The translations under genes were made by a program, and so were the position numbers. This document shows positions 62,321 to 64,000 of a DNA stretch of 64,000 nt, in pieces. The notes beneath the pieces were generated by a model that was not told where the DNA came from, did no database searches, and was given only the letters and a program-made list of their open reading frames with translations. Numbering within the stretch: the first letter of the stretch is position 1; each line of letters begins with the position of its first letter. Source of the stretch: Fusibacter_C sp942493125 (GTDB lineage: Bacteria > Bacillota > Clostridia > Peptostreptococcales > Acidaminobacteraceae); NCBI GenBank assembly GCA_942493125.1, contig OW818667.1, positions 1,178,001-1,242,000 on the forward strand, read 5' to 3'.

Positions 62321-63412
62321 TCACAGTTCTGATTGAACTAGGTCAAGTGCCTTTTCAATGACCTGATCCATATTATAGTATTTGTAATCGGCTAGTCTAC
62401 CTCCAAAAAGGATGTTTGATTCCTGGTTCGCATGTCGCATGTACGTGTCATGGATCGCATTGTTATGTGCGTCATTGATGGGATAGTATGGTTCACTGCC
62501 CTTAACCCATTCTTCACTATATTCACGACTAATGACCGTCGATTCTTGATTGCCAACCTCAAAGTGCTTGTGTTCAATGATGCGCGTATAAGGGACATCG
62601 ATATCGGTATAATTAATCACCGCGTTCCCTTGAAAATTCGGAACGTCCATGACCTCGGTTTCAAATCTTACGCTTCGATACTCAAGCGTACCATAACAAT
62701 AATCATAATAGGCGTCAATTGGGCCTGTATAAATGACTTTTTTTGCCATTTGATTCCAGTTTTCTCTCTCAGCAAGATAGTCTGTATTTAATCTGACCTC
62801 CGCCCCTTTTAACATTTGCTCAAGCATCAATGTATAACCACCAATGGGAATCCCTTGATACGTGTCATTGAAATAATTGTTATCGTAAGTAAAGCGAACG
62901 GGTAATCGATTGATAATAAACGCTGGTAGTTCAGTGCAAGCACGCCCCCATTGTTTTTGCGTATAGCCTTTGATGAGTTTTTCGTAGACATCCCGCCCAA
63001 CAAGACTGATCGCTTGTTCTTCAAGGTTACGCGGTTCGCAGGCAATCTCACGTCTCTGTTCATCTATAATTTTCGCCACTTCTTCAGGTTTTGATTTTCC
63101 CCACATTTTATAGAAGGTGTTCATATTGAACGGCAAATTGTATAGCTCACCTTTATAGTCTGCCAGCGGGCTGTTGATATAGTGATTGAACTGTGCAAAT
63201 TGATTCACATATTGCCAAGTTTCTATTTTGTTTGTATGAAAAATATGAGCGCCATACGTATGCACATTGATGCCTTCTATTTCTTGGGTGTGGATATTGC
63301 CACCAACATGCGCGCGCTTTTCCACAACTAAGCATTTTTTTCCGCATTTATGCATTTCATGGGCAAATACGGATCCAAATAGGCCCGCACCTACTATTAA
63401 ATAATCGTACAT
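62321..63412 (-). CDS. glf: UDP-galactopyranose mutase
   Basis: 363 residues: FAD-binding YLIVGAGLFGSVFAHEM, RAHVGGNIHTQ, YGAHIFHT, and the C-terminal GGRLADYKYYNMDQVI with the conserved arginines. It converts UDP-galactopyranose to UDP-galactofuranose, implying galactofuranose in a surface glycan. GGAGG lies ten bases before the ATG. It is encoded 17 bases after the kinase fragment and leads the glycan genes. Confidence 0.95.
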   Translation of the reverse strand: MYDYLIVGAGLFGSVFAHEMHKCGKKCLVVEKRAHVGGNIHTQEIEGINVHTYGAHIFHTNKIETWQYVNQFAQFNHYINSPLADYKGELYNLPFNMNTFYKMWGKSKPEEVAKIIDEQRREIACEPRNLEEQAISLVGRDVYEKLIKGYTQKQWGRACTELPAFIINRLPVRFTYDNNYFNDTYQGIPIGGYTLMLEQMLKGAEVRLNTDYLAERENWNQMAKKVIYTGPIDAYYDYCYGTLEYRSVRFETEVMDVPNFQGNAVINYTDIDVPYTRIIEHKHFEVGNQESTVISREYSEEWVKGSEPYYPINDAHNNAIHDTYMRHANQESNILFGGRLADYKYYNMDQVIEKALDLVQSEL

Positions 63413-63429
63413 TGACTGGTAACCTCCAC

Positions 63430-64000
63430 TTAATCTGGATACACTTCAGGATTCTCAGACTCTTGAGTGTCTGATATCTGTATGACTGACTTCTGTTCAT
63501 CTGATTTTTGATGATCTCTAGGAATTGGAATGAGAATTTTCATGACAAACCAATTGTTTTCGGATGTGATGGTCAAATTGCCATTATATGTCTCAATGGT
63601 TTTTTGAATACTCTTGATGCCATAGCCATGATAGAGACTATCGGATTTTGTGGTCACTGGCAAGCCATCGAGGAATACTAGGGTCTCTTCAAAGTAGTTT
63701 TCAAATCGCATCATCAAAAACCCATTTTTTGAAAAGACAGCTACGCGGATGATACGTTTTTCCTTATCAGGTATCTTAAGCACACTTTCAATACTGTTGT
63801 CGATGGCATTGCCAAAGACGGAACAGATATCCATGACATACATAAAATTGAGCAGACTGCCGTTGACGACACAGCTGAGGCTGATATCGTGGTCGTAACA
63901 TTGAAGGCTTTTACCGGTTAAGATGGTATCTACAACGGTATTTCCCGTTTCATATCTCGATTCATAAACTTTGATGTTATGACTGATTTCTTCTAAATAG
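63430..64000 (-). CDS. AgrC-like (GHKL) sensor histidine kinase, partial
   Basis: The C-terminal 189 codons are present; the N-terminus is off the window. Visible are the dimerisation-helix end (VYESRYETGNTVVDTILTGK, a typical AgrC-type segment) and the HATPase domain (GNAIDNSIESVLKI, YHGYGIKSIQKTIETYNG). A hydrophilic tail rich in Gln, Ser and Glu follows. GHKL kinases of this type signal to LytTR regulators; the LytTR gene at 54396 is the nearest candidate partner. Confidence 0.85.
   Translation of the reverse strand, partial: YLEEISHNIKVYESRYETGNTVVDTILTGKSLQCYDHDISLSCVVNGSLLNFMYVMDICSVFGNAIDNSIESVLKIPDKEKRIIRVAVFSKNGFLMMRFENYFEETLVFLDGLPVTTKSDSLYHGYGIKSIQKTIETYNGNLTITSENNWFVMKILIPIPRDHQKSDEQKSVIQISDTQESENPEVYPD

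Noticed and set aside
54396..64000. Complete agr quorum-sensing locus
   Set aside because: A LytTR regulator and an AgrC-like kinase fragment exist but are 8 kb apart and no agrB or agrD frame was found in the window.
1..64000. CRISPR arrays, transposons, tRNA or rRNA genes
   Set aside because: No regularly spaced repeats, transposase motifs, cloverleaf-like intergenic segments or rRNA stretches were seen on reading the intergenic regions; a covariance-model scan was not available.

Overview
The window reads as chromosome of a low-GC, Gram-positive anaerobe of the Clostridia type. The evidence is strong AGGAGG ribosome binding sites, sigma-A-like promoters, lipoprotein signal peptides, LytTR and RRNPP-type regulators, a class B sortase, flavocytochrome-type reductases and several cyclic-di-GMP proteins. 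A Fusibacter-like relative is plausible, but the sequence alone does not prove a genus. I see no rRNA, tRNA, CRISPR array, transposase or phage gene. Coding density is high and no gene-free stretch exceeds about 280 bases.

Layout. (1) 1-5.2 kb: a CitA/CitB-type two-component system, all on the minus strand, between two fumarate-reductase-type flavoproteins (one cut by the window edge), suggesting sensing and extracytoplasmic reduction of an unsaturated carboxylate. (2) 5.2-16.6 kb: signalling genes. These are a 7TM-GAF-GGDEF-HD-GYP protein in an operon with a GH3-type adenylase and an ICMT-like membrane protein, a periplasmic-sensor GGDEF protein, an Rrf2 regulator divergent from a PNPOx-like flavoprotein with two matching palindromic operators, and a chemoreceptor. 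(3) 16.6-26.7 kb: small accessory genes. They include two divergent acetyltransferase genes (one fused to a PLP fold), an RRNPP-type peptide-sensing regulator divergent from an unlisted 46-codon propeptide gene, a terpene-cyclase-fold protein, a PadR/DUF2812 pair, a lone BrxC/BrxD-type ATPase, and a glycolipid glycosyltransferase/flippase pair. (4) 26.9-34.2 kb: an AraC-regulated disaccharide ABC importer with a GH65 phosphorylase and beta-phosphoglucomutase. (5) 34.3-40.4 kb: a histidine kinase divergent from an HD-GYP response regulator, and a TetM-like GTPase fused to a Rae1-like NYN nuclease domain. (6) 40.6-44.6 kb: a Fur-box-controlled siderophore importer. (7) 44.7-51.3 kb: a complete rbsRKDACB ribose operon whose RbsB is a tandem two-domain duplication. 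(8) 51.3-54.4 kb: a cassette of XRE-B12 regulator, twin-FAS1 surface protein with a VPKTG sorting signal, and class B sortase, bracketed by near-identical hairpins. (9) 54.4-64 kb: a LytTR response regulator and a truncated AgrC-like kinase at opposite ends of a glycan locus (two GH3 glucosidases, GtrA, GT2, UDP-galactopyranose mutase).

The strongest candidates for undescribed biology are the putative light- or cobalamin-responsive FAS1/sortase cassette, the RRNPP regulator with its divergent signal-peptide gene, the fused double ribose-binding protein, and the TetM-NYN fusion. All functions are inferred from sequence motifs and context; no database search was run.
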